NCBI GenBank assembly: GCA_022760355.1
Contig: JALEGB010000055.1
Coordinates: forward strand, 1 to 47,691
DNA from: Neomegalonema sp.
GTDB taxonomy: Bacteria; Pseudomonadota; Alphaproteobacteria; Rhodobacterales; Rhodobacteraceae
DNA length: 47,691 bases
Reading direction: 5' to 3'
Positions 8,111-16,641 of this stretch are shown in pieces (the first letter of the stretch is position 1; every line of letters begins with the position of its first letter). Below the pieces are notes generated by a model. That model ran no database searches. It was not told the DNA's origin and was given only the letters and a program-made list of their open reading frames with translations. The position numbers and the translations under genes are program-made.

Positions 8111-9046
8111 ATGTCGCAAGTTGACGCGGCGGAGACCGGCGCTGCCGGACAAAAGTCAGAGGATGCGTCGGGCGACGCCAAGTTGAGCTATAATCCAGGT
8201 TGGTCTGACTCGACTTGGATCGGCGGCGATCCTGAACCGCGGCCAACCCCGACAGCGCTGCAGCATGCGCGCGGGGTGTTCCGGTTAGCGGCTTTTGCGC
8301 TGTCGACACTGGCTTTGCTGCCGCTGTTTTTTATTGCGCGCGCCATTGGCGAACGGCGCGATCGATATATTGCGGCGATGTGGTGCGCATCCGGCGTGCG
8401 TTTGTGCGGATTGAAGATCCGGCAGGTTGGCGAGCCGATTTCCGGCGGCGCATTGCTGGTCAACCACGCTTCGTGGATCGATATTCTGCTCATCGGCGCG
8501 CGCGCGCCGGTTCATTTTGTCGCGAAGGCGGAGGTGTCGGGCTGGCCGATCTTCGGTTGGATCGGCCGGATTTCGAACACGGTGTTCATTGCGCGGAAGC
8601 GGGCCGAGGCGAAGGCTCAGGAACAGCTGCTGGCGGGCCGCGCGCGCGGCGGCGATCTGCTCTGCCTGTTTCCCGAGGGCACGAGTTCGGACGGCATGCG
8701 GGTGCTGCCGTTTAAGTCCTCGCTCTTCTCACTGTTTTTTGTGAAGGACGTCGAAGCCGGGGAGGGCGCGGCGGAAGAGCGCCCGATGTTGGCCCAGCCG
8801 GTCTCGATACACTTTGCGCCGCGGTCCGGCTTGCCCAAAAGCTTCTATGGCTGGTGGGGCAAGATGGATTTGTTCGGCCATATAATGGCGATATGCAAAC
8901 TGGGCGGCGGTGTTGCGACGCTTCATTTCCACCCGCCGTTGAACCCGGCCGATTTCCCTAATCGCAAAGCGCTGGCCGCTGAGGCGGAGCGCAAGGTGCG
9001 CGAGGGGCTTGAGGCGGCGGCCAAGCGGGCGTCCGAGACCGCTTAG
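8111..9046 (+). CDS. olsA: lysophospholipid acyltransferase family protein (OlsA-like)
   Basis: 311 aa. PlsC-type acyltransferase with the NHxxxxD box (NHASWID, His119/Asp124) and the FPEGTSSDG box from about residue 187. One or two membrane helices around residues 57-75 place it at the cytoplasmic face of the inner membrane. Downstream of OlsB it would esterify a second fatty acid to lyso-ornithine lipid; a role as a general 1-acyl-glycerol-phosphate acyltransferase cannot be excluded. The first ~50 residues are polar and poorly conserved. Start ATG 8111 has AGGGGG upstream. Probably one operon with olsB. Confidence 0.88.
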   Translation: MSQVDAAETGAAGQKSEDASGDAKLSYNPGWSDSTWIGGDPEPRPTPTALQHARGVFRLAAFALSTLALLPLFFIARAIGERRDRYIAAMWCASGVRLCGLKIRQVGEPISGGALLVNHASWIDILLIGARAPVHFVAKAEVSGWPIFGWIGRISNTVFIARKRAEAKAQEQLLAGRARGGDLLCLFPEGTSSDGMRVLPFKSSLFSLFFVKDVEAGEGAAEERPMLAQPVSIHFAPRSGLPKSFYGWWGKMDLFGHIMAICKLGGGVATLHFHPPLNPADFPNRKALAAEAERKVREGLEAAAKRASETA

Positions 9047-9095
9047 AGCGATTTGCGAGCCGTTAGATGGGGCCTCACCCTAGCAAAGCGAAATG

Positions 9096-9494
9096 TCATC
9101 CATGGCGTCGGCGGATGGGGGGGATCCGATTTGCTGTCCGCATGGTCTCGGCGCGTCGCTCAAACATCTCCCGCCATTCTTCACCGTAAAATGCGGCGAT
9201 TTCCGCCTGCAAGGCGGCGCTTTCCGCCTGTGACAGCGTGGCGACCAAGGCGAACTCGTCGAGCTTGGCGCTGTCTGGCGGGAAAAGCGTGGCCAGCGGC
9301 GCCAGCAGCCAGGTGGGCTTGTTTGACGCCAGTCGAGCAGCTGCAAGCGCAATGCGGCCGGGCTGACGGCTTTTCCGGCTCGTGCCCGGACATAGGACGG
9401 CAGCGCCATTGGCGGCGATATAGACGCAGGCGGCCGGCCGATATTTGCCGCCCATACGCGGGAACGGGCCGATGCTCAGCGTTCCTGCGATCAT
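9096..9494 (-). CDS. hypothetical protein
   Basis: 132 aa, not recognised. Codon use on the minus strand is normal for the window (third positions mostly G or C), which favours a real gene over the antisense frame. Residues 1-60 are neutral with a VYIAANGAAVLCPG stretch; residues 75-125 are predicted helical (ESAALQAEIAAFYGEEWREM). No signal peptide or membrane segment. It starts 19 bp after the stop of the thiamine-phosphate-synthase-like gene and is likely cotranscribed with it, but no functional tie can be named. Confidence 0.58.
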   Translation of the reverse strand: MIAGTLSIGPFPRMGGKYRPAACVYIAANGAAVLCPGTSRKSRQPGRIALAAARLASNKPTWLLAPLATLFPPDSAKLDEFALVATLSQAESAALQAEIAAFYGEEWREMFERRAETMRTANRIPPIRRRHG

Positions 9495-9513
9495 CCGCCG
9501 GGTCGCGGATCGC

Positions 9514-10167
9514 TCAGCCAGCGTCGCCGCGCTCCTCTAGGCCGCGGGAAATCGCTTCCAGATACCGTCGAACGGCGGCGGCGGGGCCATCCTCATATTT
9601 CCAGACTTCTTTCGAAGCGGCGATAAAGTCGGCGTAGGGCGCCAGCTTCTCCGCCGCCTCCGGCGTCACGCCGCCTTCCGCGACAACCGGGATTTCAATC
9701 ATTTGCTGCCACCAGGCAAAGAGTTCCAGCGGTGCGATATCGCCGGCTTCAAGCGCTGGATCCGCGACGATGGGCCCGAATGATACATAGCTCGCGTCCA
9801 CTTCGCCCGCGCGCATGCCGGCGTCTCGCGATGCGCCGCAAGAGGCGCCGACAATTGCATCGGGCCCAAGTTCCGCCCGGGCTTCCCGGACTGCGGTGCG
9901 ATTTTCTTCGAGATGCACGCCGTCGAGCCCCATTTCCTTCGCCAGGCGCCAATGGTCGGCGAGGATAAGCGCGGTGTCGCGGCTATGGCAGATGGGCGCC
10001 AGCGCATCGATGGCGAAGCGCAGCTCATCCGCCGACGCGCCTTTGAGCCGGAGACGCACACAGGCGACATCGCCCGCATCCAGCGCGTGCGCGAGTTCGT
10101 CCGCGAAGGGTTTTGGTTCAAAAATCAGCGGCGTGTTCAAATACAGGCGCGGCGTGGGATCGCTCAT
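9514..10167 (-). CDS. thiamine phosphate synthase family protein (ThiE/TenI-like)
   Basis: 217 aa TIM-barrel protein with ThiE/TenI hallmarks: GASADELRFAIDALAPICHS, LILADHWRLAKEMGLDGVHL, VGASCGASRDAGMRAGEVDASYVSFGP, and IPVVAEGGVTPEAAEKLAPY. True ThiE joins HMP-PP and thiazole phosphate to make thiamine phosphate; TenI relatives are aromatases or have other roles. Here the ThiE motif region HLxQ is replaced by HLEE and the thiazole-binding segment is unclear, so the reaction stays open. Start at 10167 has GGAGATCGG directly upstream; the longer frame to 10299 is rejected for lack of similarity. No other thiamine gene or TPP riboswitch is visible. Confidence 0.85.
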   Translation of the reverse strand: MSDPTPRLYLNTPLIFEPKPFADELAHALDAGDVACVRLRLKGASADELRFAIDALAPICHSRDTALILADHWRLAKEMGLDGVHLEENRTAVREARAELGPDAIVGASCGASRDAGMRAGEVDASYVSFGPIVADPALEAGDIAPLELFAWWQQMIEIPVVAEGGVTPEAAEKLAPYADFIAASKEVWKYEDGPAAAVRRYLEAISRGLEERGDAG

Positions 10168-10447
10168 CCGATCTCCTTGGTCAGCAGATTCAGTCTGGTC
10201 CAGCTCGGTTCGGGCGCAGCGCGGCGGTGGCGGCCCAAAAGCTAAATAAGCGCCGCGCATCGGGTTGCACAGTCTGATTTCAGCAAAGCCGTCCCGCAAC
10301 GGGTTCCCATCAACCCTAACTAGATGGCATCAAGAGGCGTCGCCAGCGCGTTGTGTCTGGGGGGACGCCGACTGAAACGGTTCGGCCGCCGTTGGCGATG
10401 TTAATCCGAGGCGTGTGGTGTGGGCCTGAGGGAATTGGGAGGATGCT

Positions 10448-11173
10448 ATGATTCAACTGGGAGGCGTCGGCGCGACGCGGCGCGCCGTTTGGACCGCGCG
10501 CGTGCTGGTTGCTGCGTTTTGCGTGATCGCGGCGGACATCGGCGCGGCGATGGCGCAGGATGTCTGCAAACTATACTCGAATGTTCGTTTGCGCGGAGTC
10601 GCGCAGGGCCTGCAGGACGGGGAGACGAAGGGGCGGTTCAACTTCTTCTTGGACAAGCGCGTGAGCTCCGTCCGCGTTGCGCCGGGATGTCGAGCGGTCC
10701 TGTTCTCTCGTCGGGGGCTGACGGGGGATCGGCTGCCTGTGCGTGAGACCTTGACGCATTTGCCGGGAGATTGGAAAAATCGCGCCCGCTCAGCGGCTTG
10801 CGAATGTGGTCGCCGCGGCGATCGTGATCGTCGGGGGCGGGACAGTCTGGGGCGTCCGAATGATCGTCGGGCTGATCAGCGCAAATTTGGCGATGGTGCG
10901 CCGCCGCGCCTGAGCCGCCGCGGCGCCGCTTGCATCGCCTTCCGCGACCGCGGCTTCCGCGGCGCTTGGCGCAGCTTCGCGCGGGATGAAGGTAAGAAGC
11001 GGGTTGGCCGCCGTTTGCGGTCCGATATTTCGTCGATCCAGGTCGCTCGGGGGTGCCGCGCCGTGGTCGAGTTCGGGGCGCCATACCGGATGGTCCTGCG
11101 CGAGAGCGTTCGCCGGTTGCCGCGGGCTGTCGATGATCGTGCGGTGTCGTTGCGCTGCCGCTGCGGCCGCTAA
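10448..11173 (+). CDS. secreted Arg-rich protein with two four-Cys beta/gamma-crystallin-like domains
   Basis: 241 aa. A Sec signal peptide (WTARVLVAAFCVIAADIGA, cleaved near AMA-QD) is followed by two repeats, about residues 38-118 and 157-241. Each has Cys-x40-Gly-Cys-x33..36-Cys-x-Cys. Greek-key cues are LYSNVRLRG and AFRDRGFRG (aromatic-x4-hydrophobic-x-Gly) and DKRVSSV and SDISSI, like the (N/D)xx(S/T)S Ca-binding motif of microbial beta/gamma crystallins but partly degenerate. The linker is very Arg/Asp-rich. Ribosome-binding site GGGAGG precedes the ATG. A paralogue follows 84 bp downstream. Periplasmic or exported; function unknown, perhaps an envelope structural protein or inhibitor. 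Confidence 0.78.
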   Translation: MIQLGGVGATRRAVWTARVLVAAFCVIAADIGAAMAQDVCKLYSNVRLRGVAQGLQDGETKGRFNFFLDKRVSSVRVAPGCRAVLFSRRGLTGDRLPVRETLTHLPGDWKNRARSAACECGRRGDRDRRGRDSLGRPNDRRADQRKFGDGAPPRLSRRGAACIAFRDRGFRGAWRSFARDEGKKRVGRRLRSDISSIQVARGCRAVVEFGAPYRMVLRESVRRLPRAVDDRAVSLRCRCGR

Positions 11174-11257
11174 CAGGCGGGCGGTTTGAGCAGAAGCGAA
11201 GAGCGCCAGTCGGCGCGCGAGGCGGCGGGGCGCCGTCCTCAGGAGGTGTATAAAACG

Positions 11258-12211
11258 ATGTTAAGATTTACCGGAATGCTCCGTTGGGGTGGGGCCGCGA
11301 TTGTCGCCGCCGTCTTGTTTGCGGCTGCTGGGGCCGCGCAGGCGCAGCAATGCGGCGTTTTGCTGGGCGGCAAAGGCGTGCGGACGCCGATTAAAGCTGG
11401 CGAGCGTATTTCACCGCTGCCCTATCTGGTGCGAGGCGTCCGCGTCTCGAAAGGCTGCACCCTGCGTATAGGCGGCGCATCGGGCGCTCAGACCTACACC
11501 AGCGACAATGCACAAAAGGCGCGGGCTTGGCTGCGGCGTAATAAGCCGAACAGCTCCCGCGCCTTCGCGACCTGCGAATGTCCGGACGGGCGGAAGGCGG
11601 GCGACGCTGCGAAGAAAGCCGAGCGTGAGAAAAAGGCGCGCGAGCGGGCTGAACGCAAGAAGACAGCCGAGCGCGACAAAGCGAAGCGTGAGAAAGCCGA
11701 GCGCGACAAAGCGAAGCGTGAGAGAGCTGAGCGCGCCAAGGCGGAGCGTGAGAGAGCCGAGCGCGACAGGGCGGAGCGTGAGAGAGCTGAGCGCGACGAA
11801 GCGGAGCGTCCGAGTGAGGGGCGTAAAAAGCGTGAGAGCCGGGACGCCGACCGCAAAAACACCGACGAAGCCCGCGAACCGCGTAACGGACGCCGCGCCG
11901 AGCGGGATTTGGCGTCGCGGGATCGGCGCAATGAAGGCCGCCCGCGGTTGTCGCGCCGGGGAGACGCCTGCATTCTGTATCGCCGTGACCGATTTGACGG
12001 CCGTTGGCTCGCTTACTCCCATGGCGCGCGGGATCGTCTAGGACGCCGCTTTAACGGAAGGGTTCGCTCCATTGAAGTCGCCCGTGGTTGCCGCGCCGAA
12101 ATCGATCTGCGCGACGCGCCTTATTCGGTAATCTTTGACCGCAGCATGCGGCGCATTCCGCCCTTCATCCGCAGATACGCGGCTGGCATACGTTGCACCT
12201 GCCGTCGCTGA
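11258..12211 (+). CDS. secreted crystallin-like paralogue with pentapeptide charged helix
   Basis: 317 aa. Signal peptide about residues 1-29 (ending AQA-QQ). An N-terminal Cys-x34-Gly-Cys-x38-Cys-x-Cys domain (residues ~31-110) and a C-terminal Cys-x39-Gly-Cys-x34-Cys-x-Cys domain (~233-317) flank a Lys/Arg/Glu/Ala linker of ~110 residues that includes about ten AERxK/AKRxR pentapeptides. The C-terminal domain shares RLSRRGxAC and VARGCRA with the upstream gene, so the two are paralogues. The linker should form a long single alpha-helix or coiled coil, a spacer as in TolA-like proteins. The start at 11258 follows AGGAGG; the frame is open to 11186 but lacks a ribosome-binding site. Function unknown. 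Confidence 0.78.
   Translation: MLRFTGMLRWGGAAIVAAVLFAAAGAAQAQQCGVLLGGKGVRTPIKAGERISPLPYLVRGVRVSKGCTLRIGGASGAQTYTSDNAQKARAWLRRNKPNSSRAFATCECPDGRKAGDAAKKAEREKKARERAERKKTAERDKAKREKAERDKAKRERAERAKAERERAERDRAERERAERDEAERPSEGRKKRESRDADRKNTDEAREPRNGRRAERDLASRDRRNEGRPRLSRRGDACILYRRDRFDGRWLAYSHGARDRLGRRFNGRVRSIEVARGCRAEIDLRDAPYSVIFDRSMRRIPPFIRRYAAGIRCTCRR
11666..11809 (+). repeat. in-gene 15-bp tandem repeat coding for AERxx pentapeptides
   Basis: About 9.6 copies of a 15-bp unit of the type GCCGAGCGCGACAAA alternating with GCGAAGCGTGAGAAA, giving a 30-bp higher-order period in the first part. All copies are in frame, so copy-number change would alter helix length by multiples of five residues without a frameshift. 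Confidence 0.85.
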
Positions 12212-12225
12212 CGCGCGGGAATAGG

Positions 12226-12253
12226 CTGGGGCGCCTGAGTCGCGGCGCCCCAG
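12226..12253. terminator. hairpin between convergent genes
   Basis: CTGGGGCGCC (12226-12235) pairs perfectly with GGCGCCCCAG (12244-12253) across an 8-nt loop, in the 51-bp gap between the crystallin-like gene and the aldolase gene. No T-run follows on either strand, so it may be a rho-aided or bidirectional stop. Confidence 0.55.
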
Positions 12254-12262
12254 TCAGCGGAC

Positions 12263-13192
12263 TTATTCTTCGCCTTTGTAGATGCGGACCAGTTTGGCCA
12301 GCATTTCCAGGGCGTCTTCGCGCGGGCGTTGGAAGGTGTTCCGGCCGATGATCGAGCCATTGCCGCCGCCATCGCGGATTGCGCGGGCGTCGTCATAAAC
12401 CGCGTCCGCGCCTTTTTTCGCGCCGCCCGAGAAGACGACCAGACGACGACCGCCGAGGCAGGCCTGGACGACATGCTCAACGCGTTTCGCTTGGGTCGAT
12501 ACGTCGATATTGTGCGCCTCATAGACCTTCTTGGCCTCAGGCTGCTCCAGATCTTCGCTTGCGAGCTTGACCTTGATGATGTGCGCGCCCAACAGCGCCG
12601 CCATGTGAGCCGCGTAGGCCGAGATGTCGACGGCAAGTTCGCCGGCTTTCGTGATCGCCTCGCCGCGCGGGTAGGACCAAATCACAGTCGCCAGGCCGAG
12701 GCTTTTTGCTTCCGCGCTCATTTCCGCAATCTCTTCGAACATTTCGATGCTCGACGAGCTGCCTGGATAGACGGTGAAGCCGATCGCCGAGCAGCCCAGG
12801 CGCAGCGCGTCTTCGACGCTGGCGGTGATCGCCTGGTCTTTCGGCATGTCGCTTGGCAGCAGCGAGTTGGCGGAGTTTACTTTCAGGATCGTCGGAATTT
12901 GTCCGGCGAACGTGTCCGCGCCGGCCTCAAGCGGGCCAAGCGGCGCCGCGTAGGCGTTCAAGCCCGCGTCGATCGCCATTTGGTAGTGATAATGCGGATC
13001 ATAGCCAGCTGGGTTGGGCGCGAACGAACGATGTGGGCCGTGCTCAAAGCCTTGGTCCACAGGCAGAATGATCATCTTGCCGGTGCCGCCGAGGGCGCCC
13101 TGCATCAGCATGCGGCACAGATTCGCCTTCACGCCAGGTGTGTCAGATTCGTACTTCGACAGGATGTTCTTGACGGTTTCAGTCGCCTGCAT
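12263..13192 (-). CDS. fbaB: class I fructose-bisphosphate aldolase (DhnA/FbaB type)
   Basis: 309 aa. Schiff-base aldolase of the archaeal/DhnA type: KMIILPVDQGFEHGP at residues ~39-53, ILKVNSANSLL, SAIGFTVYPGS, and the catalytic Lys strand AHIIKVKL; the phosphate-binding end is VVFSGGAKK and NGSIIGRNTFQRP. It cleaves fructose-1,6-bisphosphate into DHAP and glyceraldehyde-3-phosphate (or the reverse in gluconeogenesis), in the cytoplasm. Strong ribosome-binding site GAGGAGG before the ATG. Same strand as gap and pgk but separated from pgk by the plus-strand DUF2937 gene, so it is its own unit in a glycolytic neighbourhood. Confidence 0.93.
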   Translation of the reverse strand: MQATETVKNILSKYESDTPGVKANLCRMLMQGALGGTGKMIILPVDQGFEHGPHRSFAPNPAGYDPHYHYQMAIDAGLNAYAAPLGPLEAGADTFAGQIPTILKVNSANSLLPSDMPKDQAITASVEDALRLGCSAIGFTVYPGSSSSIEMFEEIAEMSAEAKSLGLATVIWSYPRGEAITKAGELAVDISAYAAHMAALLGAHIIKVKLASEDLEQPEAKKVYEAHNIDVSTQAKRVEHVVQACLGGRRLVVFSGGAKKGADAVYDDARAIRDGGGNGSIIGRNTFQRPREDALEMLAKLVRIYKGEE

Positions 13193-13575
13193 CGCTTATC
13201 CTCCTCAAATTCGCCGGGGCGCCGCCTACCCCCTCTCACCTTCGCAATGAGAGACGGCGCGTCTGCCGGCTAGTTCGCGGCGACGCACAAATCAAGCCAT
13301 ACAAATCCATTCGATGGCGCTGTTTGCGGGTTTCTGCGCATCTTGGCGCGTCCACGTCATTGTTTCGCCTGCTCGGCGAGTCAAGAAGGGGCTGCGCGCC
13401 ATTGCTTCGGGGGGCGGCGTCTGCGATGGAGGCGCGGCGCAGACATTCGCGCCGGCATTGGAACGATGTTGGTAAAGGTTTAGATTAACGCCGTGCTGAG
13501 CGCGACTGAATCGCGAACTGCGCCAACGGGGCGGCGTCAGTTGCTGCAGCGCTCGAAAAAGAAGGGGACGCATCG
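13193..13575. other. divergent promoter region, aldolase / DUF2937
   Basis: About 380 bp without a supported gene; a minus-strand frame (13292-13573) is Arg-rich shadow sequence. The stretch 13461-13495, with GGTAAAGGTTTAGATTAACG, is the least GC-rich part and is a plausible promoter area for the plus-strand gene. No clear operator seen. Confidence 0.35.
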
Positions 13576-13998
13576 ATGCGCCAGCTGTTTCTTTTTATTG
13601 TTGGGGTGATCGGCGCCGGCGTCATGAGCCAGGCGCCAGAATTCACCACCCAGTATGAGCAAAATTTGCGCGGAGGCGTGCGAGAACTCGCCCGCGCGGC
13701 GCCGCGACCGGGGGAGCCGGACCCGCGTGGTCTGGTTGAGCGGCATGAGCGGCTTGACGACCAGAAGAAGCGCCTCGCGGAGGCCGGTCCGTTTAAGCGC
13801 ATTCTGGAGCTTGTGAACGGGTTCGACATTGAAATTGCGCGCGATGCGTTGGAGGTGTTCAAACCCGCCGTGCCCATCACGCCGGAGGGCGGCCTGATGG
13901 CGGGAGTCGGGTTCTTCGCCGGGCGCGGGGCGGCCCTGCTGTTCATTAGCGGGTTGGGCGCGCTGCTGTTCCGCCGTCGAGCGCGCAGTGAAAGCTGA
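13576..13998 (+). CDS. DUF2937 family membrane protein
   Basis: 140 aa. N-terminal hydrophobic helix (LFLFIVGVIGAGVMSQAPEF) with the SQAPEFxxQYxQxL signature typical of DUF2937 proteins, an amphipathic middle (VERHERLDDQKKRLAEAG), then two close C-terminal membrane segments (GGLMAGVGFFAGRGAALLFI and SGLGALLFRRR). An inner-membrane protein of unknown role. AAGGGGA before the ATG supports the start. It lies alone on the plus strand between the glycolytic genes pgk and fbaB, ending in a hairpin shared with pgk. Confidence 0.82.
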   Translation: MRQLFLFIVGVIGAGVMSQAPEFTTQYEQNLRGGVRELARAAPRPGEPDPRGLVERHERLDDQKKRLAEAGPFKRILELVNGFDIEIARDALEVFKPAVPITPEGGLMAGVGFFAGRGAALLFISGLGALLFRRRARSES

Positions 13999-14032
13999 CG
14001 AAAGCTGACCACCGGCGCGTCATAGGCGTTGC

Positions 14033-14057
14033 GGAAGAGGGATCCTGTCCCTCTTCC
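14033..14057. terminator. hairpin between convergent DUF2937 and pgk genes
   Basis: GGAAGAGGGA (14033-14042) pairs perfectly with TCCCTCTTCC (14048-14057) around a 5-nt loop. It sits in the 67-bp gap between two converging stops and probably ends both transcripts, although no long T-run follows. Confidence 0.6.
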
Positions 14058-14065
14058 GGTCGGGA

Positions 14066-15250
14066 TTACCCGGCGCTGAGCGCTGTGACGCCGGGCAGTT
14101 CCTTGCCCTCCAGCCATTCGAGGAACGCGCCGCCGGCGGTGGAGACATAGGTGAAGCGCGCGGCGGCGCCGCTTTTGTTCAGCGCGGCGACCGTATCGCC
14201 GCCGCCGGCGATCGACACCAGAGCTCCCGCCGCGGAGAGTTCCGCCGCTTTCAGCGCGGCCGCGTTGGTCGCGGCGTCAAAGGGCGTCAGTTCAAATGCG
14301 CCCAGCGGCCCGTTCCAAACCAGCGTTTTGGCCTCCGCAAGCTTGGCCGCCATCGCAGCCACGGCTTTGGGGCCCGCATCCAGGATCATCGCATCGCTCG
14401 GGCACGCGTCGGCGGCCACAATCTCATGGGGCGCGTTGGCGGCGAATTCGCGCGTTACAACAACATCTTCCGGCAGCAGGATCTCACAATCGCCCGCGGC
14501 GAGCACGGCGGCGGCGGTCTCGATCATGTCCTTTTCGCAGAGCGACTTGCCGACATCGCAGCCCTTTGCCGCCAGGAAGGTGTTGGCCATGCCGCCGCCG
14601 ATCACGAGGATATCGACTTTCTTGGCCAGGTTGCCAATCAAGTCCAGCTTCGTGGAGATCTTGGCGCCGCCGACAACGGCCATCACAGGGCGCTGGGGGG
14701 CCTCAAGCGCGGCGGAGAGGGCTTTCAGCTCCGCCTCCATCGAGCGGCCAGCGCAGGCGGGAAGCAGCCTGGCGAGCCCCTCGGTGCTCGCATGGGCCCG
14801 GTGCGCAGCGGAAAACGCGTCATTGACGTAAATATCGCCGACTTTAGCCAGCTCGGTCGCGAAGGCGGGGTCGTTCTTCTCCTCGCCGGGGTGGAAGCGC
14901 GTATTTTCGAGCAGCAGCGCTTCGCCTGCAGCCAGCCCGTTGGCCGCAGCGATTGCGGCGTCGCCGATGCAGTTTTCGGCGAAATGAACCGGCAGCCCGA
15001 GCGTTTCCGACGTCTTCGCAACGATTTGCTTTAGGGACATCTCGGCGACAACAGCGCCCTTCGGGCGTCCGAAATGCGCCAGCAGGATCGGCTTGCCGCC
15101 TTGGGCGACGACATCGCGAATGGTCGGCGCAATCCGTTCAATCCGGGTGGCGTCGGTCACCTCGCCGTTTTCGACCGGCACGTTGAGATCCACGCGGATC
15201 AGAACGCGTTTGCCTGCGAGTTCGATATCGTCCAGCGTTTTGTAGCTCAT
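14066..15250 (-). CDS. pgk: phosphoglycerate kinase
   Basis: 394 aa, standard length. N-domain has [17 protein letters not shown] and [10 protein letters not shown] for 3-phosphoglycerate binding, HRAHAST, and [14 protein letters not shown]; the C-domain has NGPLGAFE and the ATP loop [12 protein letters not shown] near the C-terminus. It transfers phosphate from 1,3-bisphosphoglycerate to ADP in glycolysis. The start at 15250 gives the family-typical [11 protein letters not shown]; the open frame extends upstream to 15385 but overlaps the tautomerase gene. Third gene of gap-tautomerase-pgk, 73 bp after the tautomerase stop. Confidence 0.96.
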   Translation of the reverse strand: MSYKTLDDIELAGKRVLIRVDLNVPVENGEVTDATRIERIAPTIRDVVAQGGKPILLAHFGRPKGAVVAEMSLKQIVAKTSETLGLPVHFAENCIGDAAIAAANGLAAGEALLLENTRFHPGEEKNDPAFATELAKVGDIYVNDAFSAAHRAHASTEGLARLLPACAGRSMEAELKALSAALEAPQRPVMAVVGGAKISTKLDLIGNLAKKVDILVIGGGMANTFLAAKGCDVGKSLCEKDMIETAAAVLAAGDCEILLPEDVVVTREFAANAPHEIVAADACPSDAMILDAGPKAVAAMAAKLAEAKTLVWNGPLGAFELTPFDAATNAAALKAAELSAAGALVSIAGGGDTVAALNKSGAAARFTYVSTAGGAFLEWLEGKELPGVTALSAG

Positions 15251-15323
15251 CGGCGAGACTCCGTGCGCGGGCGCAGCAGCGCGGCAATGTCCCTTGACCG
15301 CCGCGCCGCCCCCACATGCGTTT

Positions 15324-15521
15324 TCAGCTCGTTTTCGTTTTGTCGGAGAAGCGGACCCCGCCGATCGCCCAATTGGCGCGGTCATGCTCTTCGATCACAA
15401 CATGCGTCGCTTCCGGAGGCAGGTTGAGCGCCTCCGAAACCGCTTGGGTCAGTTTTTCCGCCAGAACGCGCTTCGTGTCGTCGTCACGCCCTGTCAAAAT
15501 ATCGACCTTAACGATTGGCAT
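15324..15521 (-). CDS. 4-oxalocrotonate tautomerase family protein
   Basis: 65 aa, the size of the hexameric 4-OT subunit. Starts [12 protein letters not shown]: Pro2 becomes the catalytic N-terminal base and Arg12 sits where 4-OT binds substrate carboxylate. NWAIGG near residue 50 is the usual C-terminal hydrophobic pocket motif. It begins 4 bp after the gap stop and precedes pgk, so it is cotranscribed with glycolytic genes, an odd location for an enzyme known from aromatic meta-cleavage. Substrate unknown; acting on an enolic by-product of triose metabolism is only a guess. Confidence 0.9.
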   Translation of the reverse strand: MPIVKVDILTGRDDDTKRVLAEKLTQAVSEALNLPPEATHVVIEEHDRANWAIGGVRFSDKTKTS

Positions 15522-15525
15522 CGGC

Positions 15526-16527
15526 TTAGATCTTCGCGGCCAGGGCGATCGCCGTATCGCTCATGCGGCTGGAGAAGCCCCACTCATTATCGTACCAGCT
15601 CAGGACGCGGACGAAGTTGCCGTCCATGACCTTGGTCTGATCCAGATGTGCGACGGAGGAATGGCTGTCATGGTTGAAGTCCTGGCTGACCAGCTTGTCC
15701 TCGGTGTAGCCAAGAACGCCTTTCAGCGCGCCATTCGACGCCTCTTTCAGCGCTTCGTTGATCTCTTCAACCGTGGTGTCTTTCTTCGCGTTGAACTTGA
15801 AGTCGACAACCGAGACGTTCGGGGTCGGGACGCGGATGGCGACGCCGTCCAGCTTGCCGTTCAGCTCCGGCAGAACCAAGCCAACCGCTTTCGCCGCGCC
15901 GGTAGAGGTCGGGATCATCGACATCGCGGCTGAACGCGCGCGGTACAGATCCTTGTGCATCGTGTCGAGCGTTGGCTGGTCGCCGGTATAGGAGTGGATG
16001 GTGGTCATGAACCCGCGCTCAATACCGACCGCCTTGTCAAGCACCGAAGCAACGGGCGCCAGGCAGTTCGTGGTGCAGGACGCGTTCGAGACGACGACAT
16101 CGTCGCTGGTCAGGGTCTCGTGATTGACGCCAAAAACGATGGTTTTGTCAGCGCCCGAGGCTGGAGCCGAAACCAGGACCCGTTTGGAGCCGTTTTCCAG
16201 ATGCATTGCGGCTTTATCGCGCGCCGCGAAGATGCCGGTGCATTCCAGCGCGACATCAACGTCCGACCAAGGCAGCTCTTTCGGGTCTCGGATGGCGGTG
16301 ACGCGGATTGGGCCGCGGCCAACGTCGATCGTGTCGCCGTCAATCTTGACCTCGGCCGGGAAACGGCCGTGAACGCTGTCATAGCGCAGCAGGTGAGCAT
16401 TGGTTTCGACCGGGCCGAGATCGTTGATCGCAACAACTTCGATATCGGTCCGACCCGACTCGATAATTGCGCGCAGAACGTTGCGGCCAATGCGTCCAAA
16501 TCCGTTGATCGCTACGCGGGTCGCCAT
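15526..16527 (-). CDS. gap: glyceraldehyde-3-phosphate dehydrogenase, type I
   Basis: 333 aa. N-terminal Rossmann motif [16 protein letters not shown], catalytic Cys in [12 protein letters not shown], and the [14 protein letters not shown] strand. The NAD-contact residue after beta-2 is in AINDLGP, favouring NAD over NADP. It oxidises glyceraldehyde-3-phosphate to 1,3-bisphosphoglycerate in the cytoplasm. AAGGAG precedes the ATG. First gene of the gap-4OT-pgk operon; together with class I aldolase it gives the lower glycolytic/gluconeogenic module. Confidence 0.97.
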   Translation of the reverse strand: MATRVAINGFGRIGRNVLRAIIESGRTDIEVVAINDLGPVETNAHLLRYDSVHGRFPAEVKIDGDTIDVGRGPIRVTAIRDPKELPWSDVDVALECTGIFAARDKAAMHLENGSKRVLVSAPASGADKTIVFGVNHETLTSDDVVVSNASCTTNCLAPVASVLDKAVGIERGFMTTIHSYTGDQPTLDTMHKDLYRARSAAMSMIPTSTGAAKAVGLVLPELNGKLDGVAIRVPTPNVSVVDFKFNAKKDTTVEEINEALKEASNGALKGVLGYTEDKLVSQDFNHDSHSSVAHLDQTKVMDGNFVRVLSWYDNEWGFSSRMSDTAIALAAKI

Positions 16528-16641
16528 TTTTTATACTCCTTGTCCCGGTATGCAGGCCGCTCGTCGGCCAACCTATGCCAGATTAAACGAGGCGTCTCCG
16601 CCCGCTCGCCGTCGTCATGATCGCTTCAACTCCGAAAGGCA

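Noticed and set aside
7126-8181. 351-aa open frame antisense to olsB
   Set aside because: olsB has clear acyltransferase motifs; the reverse frame has none.
12329-13273. 314-aa open frame antisense to the class I aldolase
   Set aside because: Arises from high GC in the aldolase gene; Arg-rich, no family features.
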